Source: Lysinibacillus_B sp036662795 (lineage in GTDB: Bacteria > Bacillota > Bacilli > Bacillales_A > Planococcaceae). Taken from it: a stretch of DNA of 64,000 bases. Below the pieces are notes generated by a model, which saw only the letters and a program-made list of their open reading frames with translations, did not search any database and was not told the DNA's origin. The stretch is from the NCBI RefSeq assembly GCF_036662795.1, contig NZ_JBAFWZ010000011.1, positions 61,685-125,684 on the forward strand. The letters are read 5' to 3'. A program made the position numbers and the translations under genes. Positions 1-10,700 of the stretch are shown in pieces. Positions within the stretch are counted from its first letter, which is position 1. Every line of letters begins with the position of its first letter.

Positions 1-59
1 AAATTATATAAATAGTACTGGAAGAAAAATGAAAGTATCGTTTATGTGCTAATTGTAAA

Positions 60-89
60 AGCAGGCTACCCACTACGGTGTAGCCTGCT
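60..89 (-). terminator. Hairpin terminator of the DUF202 gene
   Basis: A perfect 10-bp stem (60-69 with 80-89) lies just past the stop codon of the minus-strand gene. On that strand it is followed by a short T run (TTTT), so it is a modest intrinsic terminator. Confidence 0.7.
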
Positions 90-96
90 ATAATAA

Positions 97-486
97 TTAC
101 GATAAACTTATCAGCATAAAATAAATAATTATCATTAAAATCAATACGATTAAAAAATAAGATATCCAAACAATATGTCTATTCGAAGGGATAAATACTT
201 CATTTAATATTTGTTTTCTTTTTGTAGAATAATTAATTGTTGCTGTGAAAATAATTAATAGCCCAAATAAACAAGCGACCATACCGATCATTACTGATAA
301 CAAATCAACCCAGAAATGCCGAACAGTCCCTATAGTAAAGTGCAAGCTTGTTGCTAAGAAAGCAACACCTAATATTGAAATAGCCGTTCTAATCCATGCT
401 AAATATGTTCTTTCATTGGCTAAATGTTGCTGGGCATACTTTAATTGCTTACTTATTGTTTCCTGATCTAATTCGTTATTTGTCAT
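97..486 (-). CDS. DUF202 family membrane protein (YidH-like)
   Basis: 129-residue membrane protein of unknown function. The DUF202 signature NERTYLAWIRTAIS is at residues 24-37 and leads into three predicted membrane segments (about 36-56, 62-84 and 105-127); the N-terminal 20 residues are polar. The ATG follows an AGGTG-like ribosome site. It has its own downstream hairpin and is separated from the suf operon by 170 bases with the suf terminator, so it is a single-gene unit. The family assignment is secure from the motif. No role can be given; some relatives are annotated only as inner-membrane YidH-type proteins. Confidence 0.88.
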   Translation of the reverse strand: MTNNELDQETISKQLKYAQQHLANERTYLAWIRTAISILGVAFLATSLHFTIGTVRHFWVDLLSVMIGMVACLFGLLIIFTATINYSTKRKQILNEVFIPSNRHIVWISYFLIVLILMIIIYFMLISLS

Positions 487-622
487 CCTAACACCTACTA
501 CCTCAATAAAGTCATATTTTTAGTTTAAAGTATACTAGTACTTATCATAAAATATGAAGCATTATCCTTCTGGCCATTTTATATTGAAATTAATAAGGTG
601 CTTTCAACACAGCGGGATAATA

Positions 623-653
623 AAAAATCGAGCGCGCTTTGCACTCGATTTTT
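623..653 (-). terminator. Terminator of the suf operon
   Basis: Stem of 10 bp (623-632 with 644-653) immediately after the sufB stop codon. The A/T-rich ends of the stem give a U run on the minus strand. It ends the sufCDSUB transcript. Confidence 0.85.
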
Positions 654-657
654 GTAA

Positions 658-2055
658 TTATCCGATAGAACCTTCCATCTCGAATTTGATAAGGCGGTTC
701 ATTTCTACTGCGTATTCCATTGGTAATTCTTTTGTGAATGGCTCGATGAAGCCCATTACGATCATTTCTGTTGCTTCTTCTTCAGAAATACCACGAGACA
801 TTAGGTAGAATAACTGCTCTTCAGATACTTTTGAAACTTTTGCTTCGTGCTCTAGTGATACGTTATCGTTAAGGATCTCATTGTATGGAATTGTGTCTGA
901 CGTAGACTGGTTATCCATAATTAATGTGTCACATTCGATGTTTGCACGCGCACCTGTTGCGTTTTTACCGAACTTCACTTGACCTAAATACGTTACCTTA
1001 CCGCCTTGCTTTGCAATCGATTTTGAAACGATTGTAGAAGACGTGTTAGGCGCTAGGTGAATCATTTTTGCACCCGCATGCTGGTGTTGACCTTTACCAG
1101 CTAATGCAATTGATAATGTCATACCACGAGCACCTTCACCTTTAAGGATACATGCAGGGTATTTCATTGTCAGCTTAGAACCGATGTTACCGTCAATCCA
1201 TTCCATTGTACCGTTTTCTTCAACGACAGTACGTTTTGTAACTAGGTTGTACACGTTGTTTGCCCAGTTTTGGATTGTTGTGTAACGGCAGTAAGCATCT
1301 TTTTTAACGATAATTTCTACTACAGCTGAGTGTAGAGAGTTTGTTGTGTAAACAGGAGCTGTACAACCTTCTACGTAGTGTACTGATGCGCCTTCGTCTA
1401 CGATAATTAATGTACGCTCGAATTGACCCATGTTTTCAGAGTTAATACGGAAGTACGCTTGTAGTGGTGTATCTAATTTAACGCCTTTAGGCATGTAAAT
1501 GAATGAGCCACCAGACCAAACTGCTGAGTTTAATGCAGCAAATTTGTTGTCAGTGTAAGGGATAACTGTACCCCAGTGCTTTTTGAAGATTTCTTCGTTT
1601 TCTTTTAACGCAGAGTCTGTATCTTTAAATACTACACCCATATCTTCTAAATCTTGCTTCATGTTGTGGTAAACTACTTCAGATTCGTACTGAGCAGATA
1701 CACCAGCAAGATATTTTTGTTCTGCTTCAGGAATACCTAATTTATCAAATGTTGTTTTGATTTCTTCAGGTACTTCATCCCAAGAACGTTGTGTTGCTTC
1801 AGATGGCTTTACGTAGTACGTAATTTCATCGAAGTTTAACGATGCCAGGTCGCCACCCCATTGAGGCATTGGCATTTCGTAGAATTTTTCAAGAGCCTTT
1901 AAGCGGTAGTCAAGCATCCACTGTGGCTCTTCTTTCATATTTGAGATTTCACGAACGATTTCTTCTGTTAAACCACGCTCAGAACGGAAAATAGATACGT
2001 CCTTATCATGGAAGCCATACTTGTAATCGCCGATATCAGGCATTTTTTTAGCCAT
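658..2055 (-). CDS. sufB: Fe-S cluster assembly scaffold protein SufB
   Basis: 465 residues, the usual length of Bacillus SufB. It is the core subunit of the cytosolic SufBC2D scaffold on which Fe-S clusters are built before transfer to apo-proteins. The C-terminal half has the beta-helix pattern of the SufB/SufD family; Cys375, in the IECDTL segment, corresponds to the essential C-terminal scaffold cysteine of other SufB proteins. The ATG has a good CGGAGGAG site. It is the last gene of sufC-D-S-U-B, 20 bases after sufU, and is followed by the operon terminator. The two halves of the scaffold, SufB and SufD, are both present. Confidence 0.97.
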   Translation of the reverse strand: MAKKMPDIGDYKYGFHDKDVSIFRSERGLTEEIVREISNMKEEPQWMLDYRLKALEKFYEMPMPQWGGDLASLNFDEITYYVKPSEATQRSWDEVPEEIKTTFDKLGIPEAEQKYLAGVSAQYESEVVYHNMKQDLEDMGVVFKDTDSALKENEEIFKKHWGTVIPYTDNKFAALNSAVWSGGSFIYMPKGVKLDTPLQAYFRINSENMGQFERTLIIVDEGASVHYVEGCTAPVYTTNSLHSAVVEIIVKKDAYCRYTTIQNWANNVYNLVTKRTVVEENGTMEWIDGNIGSKLTMKYPACILKGEGARGMTLSIALAGKGQHQHAGAKMIHLAPNTSSTIVSKSIAKQGGKVTYLGQVKFGKNATGARANIECDTLIMDNQSTSDTIPYNEILNDNVSLEHEAKVSKVSEEQLFYLMSRGISEEEATEMIVMGFIEPFTKELPMEYAVEMNRLIKFEMEGSIG

Positions 2056-2075
2056 TTTTTCTCCTCCGTTCAGTT

Positions 2076-2519
2076 TTATTTACTTTCTTCATTTTTAACG
2101 CCTTTTTCCATCGCTTTCCAAGCTAGCGTTGCACATTTAATACGTGCTGGGAATTTCGCCACACCTTGAAGTGCCTCTACGTCCCCTAAATCATATTTAT
2201 CCAAATCGAATTCTTCACCTAGCATCATTTTCGAGAAAATATCTGCTAGCTCAAGTGCCTCTTCGATTTTTTTACCTTTAACGATTTGTGTCATCATAGA
2301 AGCAGAAGACATTGAGATGGAACAACCTTCACCATCAAACTTTGCATTTTGGACAATGCCACCTTGGACTTGAAGCGTTAAATGAATACGATCTCCACAC
2401 GTTGGGTTGTTCATGTCAATCGTTACGCTATTTTCCTCTAAAGACCCTTTATTTCGTGGGTTTTTATAGTGATCCATAATAACAGAACGGTATAATTGAT
2501 CTAAATTATTAAAAGACAT
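2076..2519 (-). CDS. sufU: Zinc-dependent sulfurtransferase SufU
   Basis: 147 residues from the ATG at 2519, preceded by AAGGAG at a 10-base spacing. A longer upstream reading exists but has no ribosome site and runs into sufS. SufU accepts persulfide sulfur from the cysteine desulfurase SufS and passes it to SufB. The zinc/sulfur ligands are visible: Cys41 and Asp43 in PTCGDR, Cys66 in GEGCSIS and a third Cys near residue 128 in IKCATLAW. This Gram-positive SufU replaces SufE of proteobacteria. The gene overlaps the end of sufS by 11 bases, suggesting translational coupling of donor and acceptor. Confidence 0.96.
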   Translation of the reverse strand: MSFNNLDQLYRSVIMDHYKNPRNKGSLEENSVTIDMNNPTCGDRIHLTLQVQGGIVQNAKFDGEGCSISMSSASMMTQIVKGKKIEEALELADIFSKMMLGEEFDLDKYDLGDVEALQGVAKFPARIKCATLAWKAMEKGVKNEESK

Positions 2520-3738
2520 CGTTGAAATACTCCTTCGCTGTGCGCAGTCCTGCAACTAGACGGTCAATATCCTCTTCGTCATTATACATATAGAAGCTAG
2601 CTCGTGCCGTTGCTGTCACTTGTAGCCACTTCATTAGCGGCTGTGCACAATGATGACCTGCACGAACTGCGATACCATTCATATCTAGCACTGTCGCAAC
2701 ATCATGTGGATGTACATCATCTAAATTGAATGTAACAAGTCCGCAACGCTTCATCGGATCACGTGGACCGTAAATTGAAAGCCCATCGATTTTTTCCATT
2801 TCATCCATTGCGTACTGCACTAGCCTATGTTCATGAGCTTCGATTTTATCTAGACCAATCTCATTTAGATAATCAATCGCTGCACCTAAACCGATTGCTC
2901 CTGCAATGATTGGCGTACCACCTTCGAATTTCCAAGGTAGCTCCTTCCATGTTGATTCGTAAAGGCCTACGAAGTCAATCATTTCGCCACCAAATTCAAC
3001 AGGTTCCATATTTTCTAATAGCGCCTTTTTACCATAAAGTACACCGATACCTGTTGGTGCACACATTTTATGTCCAGAAAACGCTAAGAAGTCACAGTCT
3101 AAATCCTGCACATCAATTCTCATATGTGGTGCGCCTTGAGCAGCATCGACTACCATAATTGCGCCATTTTCATGTGCAATCTTCGCCGTTTCTGTAATAG
3201 GATTAATCGTGCCCATAACGTTTGAAGCCATACCCATTGAAACAATTTTCGTTTGAGGCGTAATTGATTCACGAATTTTTTCAATCGATAATGTGCCATC
3301 AGCTTCAAGATCGATATATTTTAAAACTGCGCCTTTTTCTTTTGCAAGCTGCTGCCACGGAATAATGTTTGAGTGGTGTTCCATGTACGTAATGACAATT
3401 TCATCACCCTCTACAAGATATTGACGACCGTAGCCTAAAGCAACTGTATTTAAAGCCGTTGTTGTACCACGTGTAAAAATAACTTCCTGCGTTGAATTTG
3501 CATTGATAAATTTACGAACCTTTTCACGTGCACCTTCATATGAATCTGTTGCACGATTTCCTAACGTATGAACACCACGGTGTACATTTGAGTTATCGAG
3601 TTCATAATAGTTTTTTAATGCTTCAAGGACAGCAATAGGTTTTTGTGATGTCGCTGCGCTATCAAGATAAACAAGTGGATGCCCGTTTACTTCTTGATTT
3701 AGCACAGGAAAATCACGTTTAATAGCTTTTATATTCAT
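2509..3738 (-). CDS. sufS: Cysteine desulfurase SufS
   Basis: 409-residue PLP-dependent group II cysteine desulfurase that makes alanine and a protein persulfide from cysteine. The PLP lysine is Lys224 (SGHKM) and the persulfide-carrying cysteine is Cys364 (AGHHCAQPL). Start and stop signals overlap with both neighbours: its ATG shares a base with the sufD stop (TAATG), and its stop overlaps the sufU start. Tight coupling fits a fixed ratio of SufD, SufS and SufU. Confidence 0.97.
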   Translation of the reverse strand: MNIKAIKRDFPVLNQEVNGHPLVYLDSAATSQKPIAVLEALKNYYELDNSNVHRGVHTLGNRATDSYEGAREKVRKFINANSTQEVIFTRGTTTALNTVALGYGRQYLVEGDEIVITYMEHHSNIIPWQQLAKEKGAVLKYIDLEADGTLSIEKIRESITPQTKIVSMGMASNVMGTINPITETAKIAHENGAIMVVDAAQGAPHMRIDVQDLDCDFLAFSGHKMCAPTGIGVLYGKKALLENMEPVEFGGEMIDFVGLYESTWKELPWKFEGGTPIIAGAIGLGAAIDYLNEIGLDKIEAHEHRLVQYAMDEMEKIDGLSIYGPRDPMKRCGLVTFNLDDVHPHDVATVLDMNGIAVRAGHHCAQPLMKWLQVTATARASFYMYNDEEDIDRLVAGLRTAKEYFNDVF

Positions 3739-5045
3739 TATCGAACTTTCCTTTCGATAACCTCCGTCAGCTGCTTTTTAACACCTTCGATTGGCAGGTT
3801 AGTAACAACTGGCGCAAGGAATCCATGAATTACAAGGCGCTCTGCTTCTGCTTTCGAAATACCACGGCTCATTAAATAGTAAAGCTGAGTCGGGTCTACA
3901 CGTCCAACAGATGCTGCGTGTCCTGCTGTTACATCATCTTCATCAATTAATAGAATTGGGTTTGCATCACCACGAGCTTTTTCAGAAAGCATTAATACGC
4001 GAGATTCTTGCTCCGCGTTGGCTTTCGTACCACCGTGCATAATGTGACCAATTCCGTTAAAGATTGATTGTGCGGCATCCTTCATAACGCCGTGCTTTAA
4101 AATTTGACCGTCTGAGTTTTTACCCCATTGACGAATTAACGTTGTAAAGTTTAATTTCTGCTCGCCACGACCAACTGTTACCATCTTGAAATCAGAAGTA
4201 GAGTTGTCACCGATTAGGTTCGTTGTGTTTTCGTAAATTGTATCTGAGTCATTCATTAAACCTAATGCCCAGTCAATTTTGGCATCGCGTAATGCGTGCC
4301 CACGACGGTTTACATACGCAGTGAAGCCAGTTGCTAATGTATCTACCGCACCGAATGTAACTTGAGCATTATCTTTTGCAATAACTTCAGCAATAATATT
4401 TGCTTGTCCTTTTGCTTTTTCAAATGTAGAAATATATGTTTCTACATATGTTACAGCCGACGATTCTTCTGCAACGATTAATACGTGGTTAAATAGTGAA
4501 GCTTCTTCATTGTCGTTTACGAATACAACTTGAATTGGCTCTTCAATAATTACGTTACGTGGTACATAAACGAAAACCCCACCGTTTACAAGAGCAGCAT
4601 GGTAGGCTGTTAATTTATGCTCATCAGCCTTTACAGCCGTTGTCATGAAATATTTTTCTACTAAGTCCGCATGATCACGAACTGCAGTTTGAATATCTGT
4701 AAAAATTACACCTTTTTTCACTAGTTCTTCTGAAACTTTAATGAAAGCAGGCGTGTTGTTACGTTGGATATAGAGGTTTTGTTGTCCTTCCTCATCAATG
4801 ATTGCCTTTACTTCTTCTGGTAGTACATCAAGAGAAGCATAAGCAGCACTTTCCACCGTATGAACTGGGAAATCAACGAAGTTCCATTTTGTAATATTCG
4901 TTCTATCTGGCTTTGGTAACTGAATCGCAGTAGCTTTTTCTAATGCGCTTACGCGGAAATCAGCGAAAGCTGCTGGTTCATTGTTCATTTCAGAGAACGA
5001 GCGTACTTCTTGTGCTGATAACGCTAATTTTGTTTCAACCGTCAT
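3738..5045 (-). CDS. sufD: Fe-S cluster assembly protein SufD
   Basis: 435-residue partner of SufB in the SufBC2D scaffold; needed for iron entry in the characterised systems. The C-terminal region shares the SufB/SufD core fold pattern (ARGDANPILLIDEDDVTAGH and a Tyr-Leu-Met-Ser-Arg-Gly-Ile motif also seen in SufB here). It starts 18 bases after sufC with a GAGG-type ribosome site and ends in the TAATG junction with sufS. Confidence 0.96.
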   Translation of the reverse strand: MTVETKLALSAQEVRSFSEMNNEPAAFADFRVSALEKATAIQLPKPDRTNITKWNFVDFPVHTVESAAYASLDVLPEEVKAIIDEEGQQNLYIQRNNTPAFIKVSEELVKKGVIFTDIQTAVRDHADLVEKYFMTTAVKADEHKLTAYHAALVNGGVFVYVPRNVIIEEPIQVVFVNDNEEASLFNHVLIVAEESSAVTYVETYISTFEKAKGQANIIAEVIAKDNAQVTFGAVDTLATGFTAYVNRRGHALRDAKIDWALGLMNDSDTIYENTTNLIGDNSTSDFKMVTVGRGEQKLNFTTLIRQWGKNSDGQILKHGVMKDAAQSIFNGIGHIMHGGTKANAEQESRVLMLSEKARGDANPILLIDEDDVTAGHAASVGRVDPTQLYYLMSRGISKAEAERLVIHGFLAPVVTNLPIEGVKKQLTEVIERKVR

Positions 5046-5063
5046 CTTATTCGTCCTCCTTAA

Positions 5064-5846
5064 TTATGCTTCCTCTGTTACTGCGTCTGTGTCTTCGATT
5101 CCTAATTCTTGTTTAATCCATTCGTAACCTTCAGCCTCTAATTTATGAGCTAATTCTTGGCCACCAGATTTAACAACTTTACCTTGCATCATTACGTGTA
5201 CGTGATCAGGTGTGATGTAGTTTAATAAACGTTGGTAGTGTGTAATCATTAGGCAGCCAAAGCCTTCGCCGCGCATTTCGTTAATGCCTTTTGATACAAC
5301 CTTTAGGGCGTCAATATCTAAACCTGAGTCGATTTCATCTAAAATACCGAAAGTAGGCTTGATCATCATCAATTGTAAGATTTCGTTACGTTTTTTCTCA
5401 CCGCCAGAGAAGCCTTCGTTTAAGTAACGTTGTGCCATCTCTTCTGGCATTTCTAAAAATGCCATTGTTTTATCTAATTCACGGATAAATTTCATTAATG
5501 AAATTTCATCGCCCTCTTCACGTCGTGCGTTAATCGCAGAACGTAAGAAGTCAGCATTTGTTACACCAGCAATTTCAGATGGATATTGCATCGCTAAGAA
5601 TAGACCAGCTTTTGCACGCTCATCTACTTCCATTTCTAAAACGTTTTCGCCATCAATTAAAACTTCACCTTGTGTTACTTCATATTTAGGGTGACCCATA
5701 ATTGCAGATGCTAACGTAGATTTACCTGTACCGTTAGGACCCATGATTGCGTGTACTTCGTTTGTGTTAATTGTTAGGTTTACACCTTTTAAAATCTCTT
5801 TTCCGTCGATTTCAACGTGAAGATCTTTAATTTCTAAAGTTGCCAT
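5064..5846 (-). CDS. sufC: Fe-S assembly ATPase SufC
   Basis: 260-residue ABC-type ATPase that drives conformational change in SufBC2D. Walker A is GPNGTGKST near residue 36, the signature is FSGGEKKR and Walker B is FGILDEID. Unlike transport ATPases it has no membrane partner in the operon. It is the first gene of sufCDSUB; a GGAGG site precedes the ATG, and the promoter region lies upstream. Confidence 0.97.
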   Translation of the reverse strand: MATLEIKDLHVEIDGKEILKGVNLTINTNEVHAIMGPNGTGKSTLASAIMGHPKYEVTQGEVLIDGENVLEMEVDERAKAGLFLAMQYPSEIAGVTNADFLRSAINARREEGDEISLMKFIRELDKTMAFLEMPEEMAQRYLNEGFSGGEKKRNEILQLMMIKPTFGILDEIDSGLDIDALKVVSKGINEMRGEGFGCLMITHYQRLLNYITPDHVHVMMQGKVVKSGGQELAHKLEAEGYEWIKQELGIEDTDAVTEEA

Positions 5847-5906
5847 TAAACTACCTCCATAAATTCATCGCATGGTTTTTCCATTGCTATTTTATTATCA
5901 TAAACA

Positions 5907-5935
5907 ATCTTAACTGAAATGAGAATCAGTTGCAA
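5907..5935 (-). promoter_or_regulatory. Candidate suf promoter with Fur-box-like spacer
   Basis: On the minus strand TTGCAA (5930-5935) and TAAGAT (5907-5912) are exactly 17 bases apart, about 60 bases before sufC. The spacer carries TGATTCTCATT, which on the plus strand reads AATGAGAATCAGTT (within 5915-5933) and matches 12 of 19 bases of the classical Fur box. A second palindrome-like site, 5'-TGAGAATCGATTTCA at 6062-6076, matches 10 of 14 fixed positions of TGATAAT-N-ATTATCA. The rest of the 349-base gap 5847-6195 holds only the gltD terminator. Confidence 0.5.
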
Positions 5936-6146
5936 ATAGTTTAGAATGATTTTAATTAAATTAATATGTTACATCGCTAGGAAACGTTATTACAACTTGA
6001 ATTTTCTTAAAAAAACGGATTACTTTTTCAAGTTTCATATTTTCAATAAGTAATATTTAATTGAGAATCGATTTCAATAAGACTGATAATGCTATAAGTG
6101 AATACTCAAAAATCTCTCAACGTTGAAGCCCTTCATTTTAATTCAT

Positions 6147-6184
6147 AGAAAAATCCTAAGAACACATTTATTGTGCCTTAGGAC
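6147..6184 (-). terminator. Terminator of gltBD
   Basis: Stem TCCTAAG...CTTAGGA with an inner GCACA/TGTG(T) helix (6154-6160 with 6177-6183), located right after gltD and followed on the minus strand by a TTTTT run. Confidence 0.8.
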
Positions 6185-6195
6185 TTATTAAGCTT

Positions 6196-7686
6196 TTATA
6201 TCCTGTTTGCATTCATTTGGAGCTCTTTCATATAGTAATCCACACTTGCTGCAACCGCGCGCCCTTCTTTTATCGCCCAAACAACTAAGCTTTGACCACG
6301 ACGTGCATCTCCTGCTGCAAAAATACCCGGTACATTCGTTTCAAAATCTTTAATTGATGCACGGACACGGTTGTTTGCTACTTCAACACCAAAATGCGCT
6401 GGTAGTGCTTTTTCTACCCCTTCAAAGCCGATCGCTACAAATACGTGCTGAGCTGACCATACACGCTCTGTGCCAGGCAACTCTTTAAAGTAATGGAAGC
6501 CATCATCACCTAAAATCTTCTCCATTTCAATTGTATGGAGCTCCTTTACATGACCGTTCTCATCCTTTACAATCCTTTGAGTACTAATACAATATTCACG
6601 TGGATCATAGCCTTTTACATCATTTACCTCTGAGTATGCATAATCCAGCATAAAGACATTTGGATCCTTTGGCCATGGATTTTCATCCGTACGCGATATC
6701 GGCAAAGCGGGGTGTTTCCCGAATTGATGCACTGATTTACAGTTTTGACGAATCGCTGTTGCTACACAATCAGCGCCTGTATCACCACCACCAATAACGA
6801 TAACATCCTTCCCTTTTACGTCTAACGCCTTACCATCTTTTAAGTTTGAGCGGAGTAAGCTTTTTGTTACGTCTGTTAAATAATCCATCGCTAAACTAAT
6901 GCCTTGTGCGTCACTGCCCTCCATATGAAGCAGGCGCTGCTTTTGAGCACCGATACATAGCACAACTGCATCGTACTGCCTCTTTAATTCATCAGCAGAA
7001 ATATCTACACCGACATCTACATTACATTTAAATTCAATACCTTCTAAATTTAATAAGTTTACTCGTCGCTCAATTACCTCTTTTTCTAGCTTCATATTAG
7101 GTATTCCGTACATTAATAAACCACCCGGACGATCACTACGCTCATAAACTGTTACTGAATGTCCCATTCTATTTAATTCGTCCGCTGCCGCTAAGCCCGC
7201 TGGACCTGAACCGATAATTGCCACTTTTCGACCCGTTCTTATTTGAGGCACACGGGGCACGACCCATCCATTTTCAAAGCCTTTATCAATAATTGTACGC
7301 TCAATCGATTTAATCGCCACGGCAGGATCTGTAATGGCTAAAGTACAAGAACCCTCACAAGGTGCTGGACAAACACGCCCCGTGAATTCTGGAAAGTTAT
7401 TCGTCAAATGAAGACGATCTAGCGCTTCCTTCCATTGACCTTTGTATACTAAGTCGTTCCATTCAGGGATAACATTATTAATTGGGCAGCCTGCAGCCGT
7501 TCCGCGAATTTCAATTCCCATATGGCAGAACGGTGTACCGCAGTCCATACAACGCGCACCCTGCTCCTGAAGTGATTCATCTGATAGCCGTGTAGTGTAC
7601 TCTTTCCAGCTTGAGACGCGCTCTAGTGTTGGCTTTTCCTTTGTTTTTTCTCTTCTATATTCCATAAATCCAGTCGGTTTACCCAT
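6196..7686 (-). CDS. gltD: Glutamate synthase small (beta) subunit
   Basis: 496-residue NADPH-binding flavoprotein that feeds electrons through Fe-S centres to GltB for glutamate synthesis from glutamine and 2-oxoglutarate. N-terminal cysteine sets CMDCGTPFC and CPAPCEGSC form the Fe-S ligands; GSGPAGL (about residue 158) binds FAD and GGGDTG binds NADPH. It lies 17 bases after gltB, preceded by a GAGGAGG site, and ends at a terminator. Full length and intact. Confidence 0.96.
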   Translation of the reverse strand: MGKPTGFMEYRREKTKEKPTLERVSSWKEYTTRLSDESLQEQGARCMDCGTPFCHMGIEIRGTAAGCPINNVIPEWNDLVYKGQWKEALDRLHLTNNFPEFTGRVCPAPCEGSCTLAITDPAVAIKSIERTIIDKGFENGWVVPRVPQIRTGRKVAIIGSGPAGLAAADELNRMGHSVTVYERSDRPGGLLMYGIPNMKLEKEVIERRVNLLNLEGIEFKCNVDVGVDISADELKRQYDAVVLCIGAQKQRLLHMEGSDAQGISLAMDYLTDVTKSLLRSNLKDGKALDVKGKDVIVIGGGDTGADCVATAIRQNCKSVHQFGKHPALPISRTDENPWPKDPNVFMLDYAYSEVNDVKGYDPREYCISTQRIVKDENGHVKELHTIEMEKILGDDGFHYFKELPGTERVWSAQHVFVAIGFEGVEKALPAHFGVEVANNRVRASIKDFETNVPGIFAAGDARRGQSLVVWAIKEGRAVAASVDYYMKELQMNANRI

Positions 7687-7703
7687 CCTCTAGAACCCTC
7701 CTC

Positions 7704-10700
7704 TTATTTGAAAATCGCTAACTCTTTGCTACCAGTCTTTTCAACAAAAGCTTGCATCGCGGCATTCTCTTCTGTTAGGCCCTGTAATTTAAGATTATTA
7801 ATTTTATCAAGCATATTTCTATATTCAGTAGGTACAACCTTTACAAATTCCGACACAGTTTGCTCCCATTTTGCTAATATATCAAGCGCTACTGAGCTAT
7901 CCGTTCTTTCTAAATGCCCAATAATCATTGAACGAACAGATTCGATTTCATCTTTATCTACAAGTTTCGAAAACTCGATCATTTCTGTATTACATTGTGC
8001 CTTAAAAGCTTCTTTATTCGAAGGAAGCACATACGCAATACCACCTGACATACCTGCACCAAAGTTTTGACCAACATCACCTAATATAACGATACGTCCA
8101 CCCGTCATGTACTCACAGCCATGATCCCCAATTCCTTCAACGACAATGTTCGCACCCGAGTTACGAACAGCGAAACGATGCCCTGCTCGCCCATTTATAA
8201 ACGCCTGACCGCTTGTTGCACCATATAAGCACACATTCCCTGCAATTACGTTTTGCTCCTGCTCTCCTTTAATTGGTGCAATAGCAATGACCTTTCCGCC
8301 TGATAAACCTTTACCGAAATAGTCATTAACGTCACCAACACAGCTCATTGTCATTCCACGTGGGATGAAGGCACCAAAGCTTTGCCCAGCATGACCTGTA
8401 AAGCGTAAATGAATCAAATCCTCCGGTAAACCTTGCTCGCCGTATCGCTTCGATATCTCACTTCCGATAATTGTCCCCATTACACGATTTGTATTTTTAA
8501 TTGGGAATTCTAACTCAATTTTTTCTTTTTCTCTTAAGGCTTTTTCAACTTTCGGCAATAAATGCACAGTATCAAAGCTTTCCTCAATATGATGATCCTG
8601 CTCTTGCTGCTTTGTCCGTGCGCCTTGTACTTGATGTAGTAGGGTCGTTAAATCTAACTGGCTCGCCTTCCAATGAGCTTTTGTTCGTTCAGAAATCGTT
8701 AATACATCTGTACGACCAACCATTTCTTCGATAGTTCGGAAGCCAAGAATCGACATATATTCACGTATTTCCCCGGCAATAAATCGCATAAAGTTCACTA
8801 CATGGTCCTCATTCCCCATAAATTTCGCTCGAAGCTCTGGGTTTTGTGTCGCTACACCAACTGGACACGTATCTAAATGGCAGGCACGCATCATTACGCA
8901 ACCCAATACAATTAACGGCGCTGTTGCAAAGCCATATTCCTCAGCACCAAGTAAAGCAGCCATCACGACATCTTTGCCTGTCATTAATTTACCATCAGTT
9001 TCTAAAACGACACGATCTCGAAGGCCATTTAACATTAATGTTTGATGTGCCTCTGCTAAGCCAAGCTCCCATGGCAGACCTGTATGCTTTATCGAAGTTT
9101 TTGGTGATGCACCTGTACCTCCGTCATAACCTGAAATAACAATAACATCTGCCGCTCCTTTTGCTACCCCAGCAGCAATCGTACCAACACCCGCCTTTGC
9201 CACAAGCTTTACAGAAATACGAGCGTGGCGATTTGCATTTTTCAAGTCATGAATAAGCTCTGCCATATCTTCAATAGAATAAATATCATGGTGTGGTGGT
9301 GGTGATATTAACCCTACACCCGGTGTTGAACCACGCACATCTGCTACCCATGGGTAAACTTTATTCCCCGGCAGCTGCCCGCCTTCTCCAGGCTTTGCAC
9401 CTTGCGCCATTTTAATTTGTAATTCATCCGCATTGACTAAATAATGTGATTTTACGCCAAAACGACCTGAAGCAATCTGCTTAATGGCACTCCGACGATT
9501 ATCTCCATTTGCATCTAGTGTATAACGAGCTGGGTCTTCTCCACCCTCACCAGAGTTCGAGCGTGCACCTAATTTATTCATTGCAATCGCCAACGTTTCA
9601 TGCGTTTCTTTTGAAAGCGAGCCAAATGACATCGCTCCTGTTTTAAAGCGCTTCACAATAGAATTTACCGACTCCACCTCATCCAACGGTACAGGGCGAT
9701 CAGCTTTTTTGAAATCAAATAAATTGCGTAAAAAACCGATTCTTTCATTATTAGCCATTTCAGCATACATACGATATAAGCCAATATCATTTTTTCGAGC
9801 CGCCCATTGCAGCGTATGAATTGTTTTTGGATTAAAGGCGTGGTGCTCACCGTCTGCACGCCACTGGAAATCACTTCCAGAATCTAACTCAGCACGTATA
9901 GATGCTAGCGCTTCTTCGTGACGACGTTTTGCTTCCTTACCAATTGTGTCAAGGTCAATCCCGTCAATTTGAGAAGCTGTACCTGTAAAATGCTCATCGA
10001 TGACTTGCTTGCCTATACCCACTGCTTCAAATACTTTGGCACCTCGGTAGGACTGTACCGTTGAAATACCCATTTTCGACATTACCTTTACAACACCTTC
10101 TGCCGCACCTTTACGGAATTTCTTCACTGCCGTTGCGTAATCGATTGTTATATGCCCCTTTTCAATTGCCTCCCCAATCGTTGCATAAGCTAAATAAGGA
10201 TGGATGGCCTCCACACCAAATCCTATTAAGGCTGCAAAATGATGTACTTCACGTGCTTCGCCACTATGAGCAATTAAGCTTACCTTTGTTCGAAGACCTT
10301 CACGTATTAAGAATTGATGTAGGCTGCTAACCGCTAGTAGCATTGGGAGTGTCGGTATCGATGCATCCTCCATAAAGTCCGTTAATACAAGCAGGGTTTT
10401 TCCTGCCTCGATTGCCTGTTGTGCCTCCTCACGAATTCGATCTAACTCACTATCAATACTCCCTGATAATTGAAGTGAAAGTATAGCCGATTGGAATTCT
10501 GGTTGGTTTAGTTCTAGTAATTTTTCAAATTCGCCATTCGTTAACACAGGCGTATCCAACATAATTCGACGAGCATTTTGAGAGGTCGGATGTAGTAAGC
10601 TGCCCTCTGCTCCAAGTAAAGTCATTGTCGAAGTGACTACATGCTCTCGAATCGAGTCAATCGGGGGATTTGTCACTTGGGCAAATAACTGCTTAAAGTA

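Noticed and set aside
8501..9139. Plus-strand open frames inside gltB, and many like them opposite suf, fad, M60 and ATPase genes
   Set aside because: Shadow frames antisense to long conserved genes, with no protein-family features.
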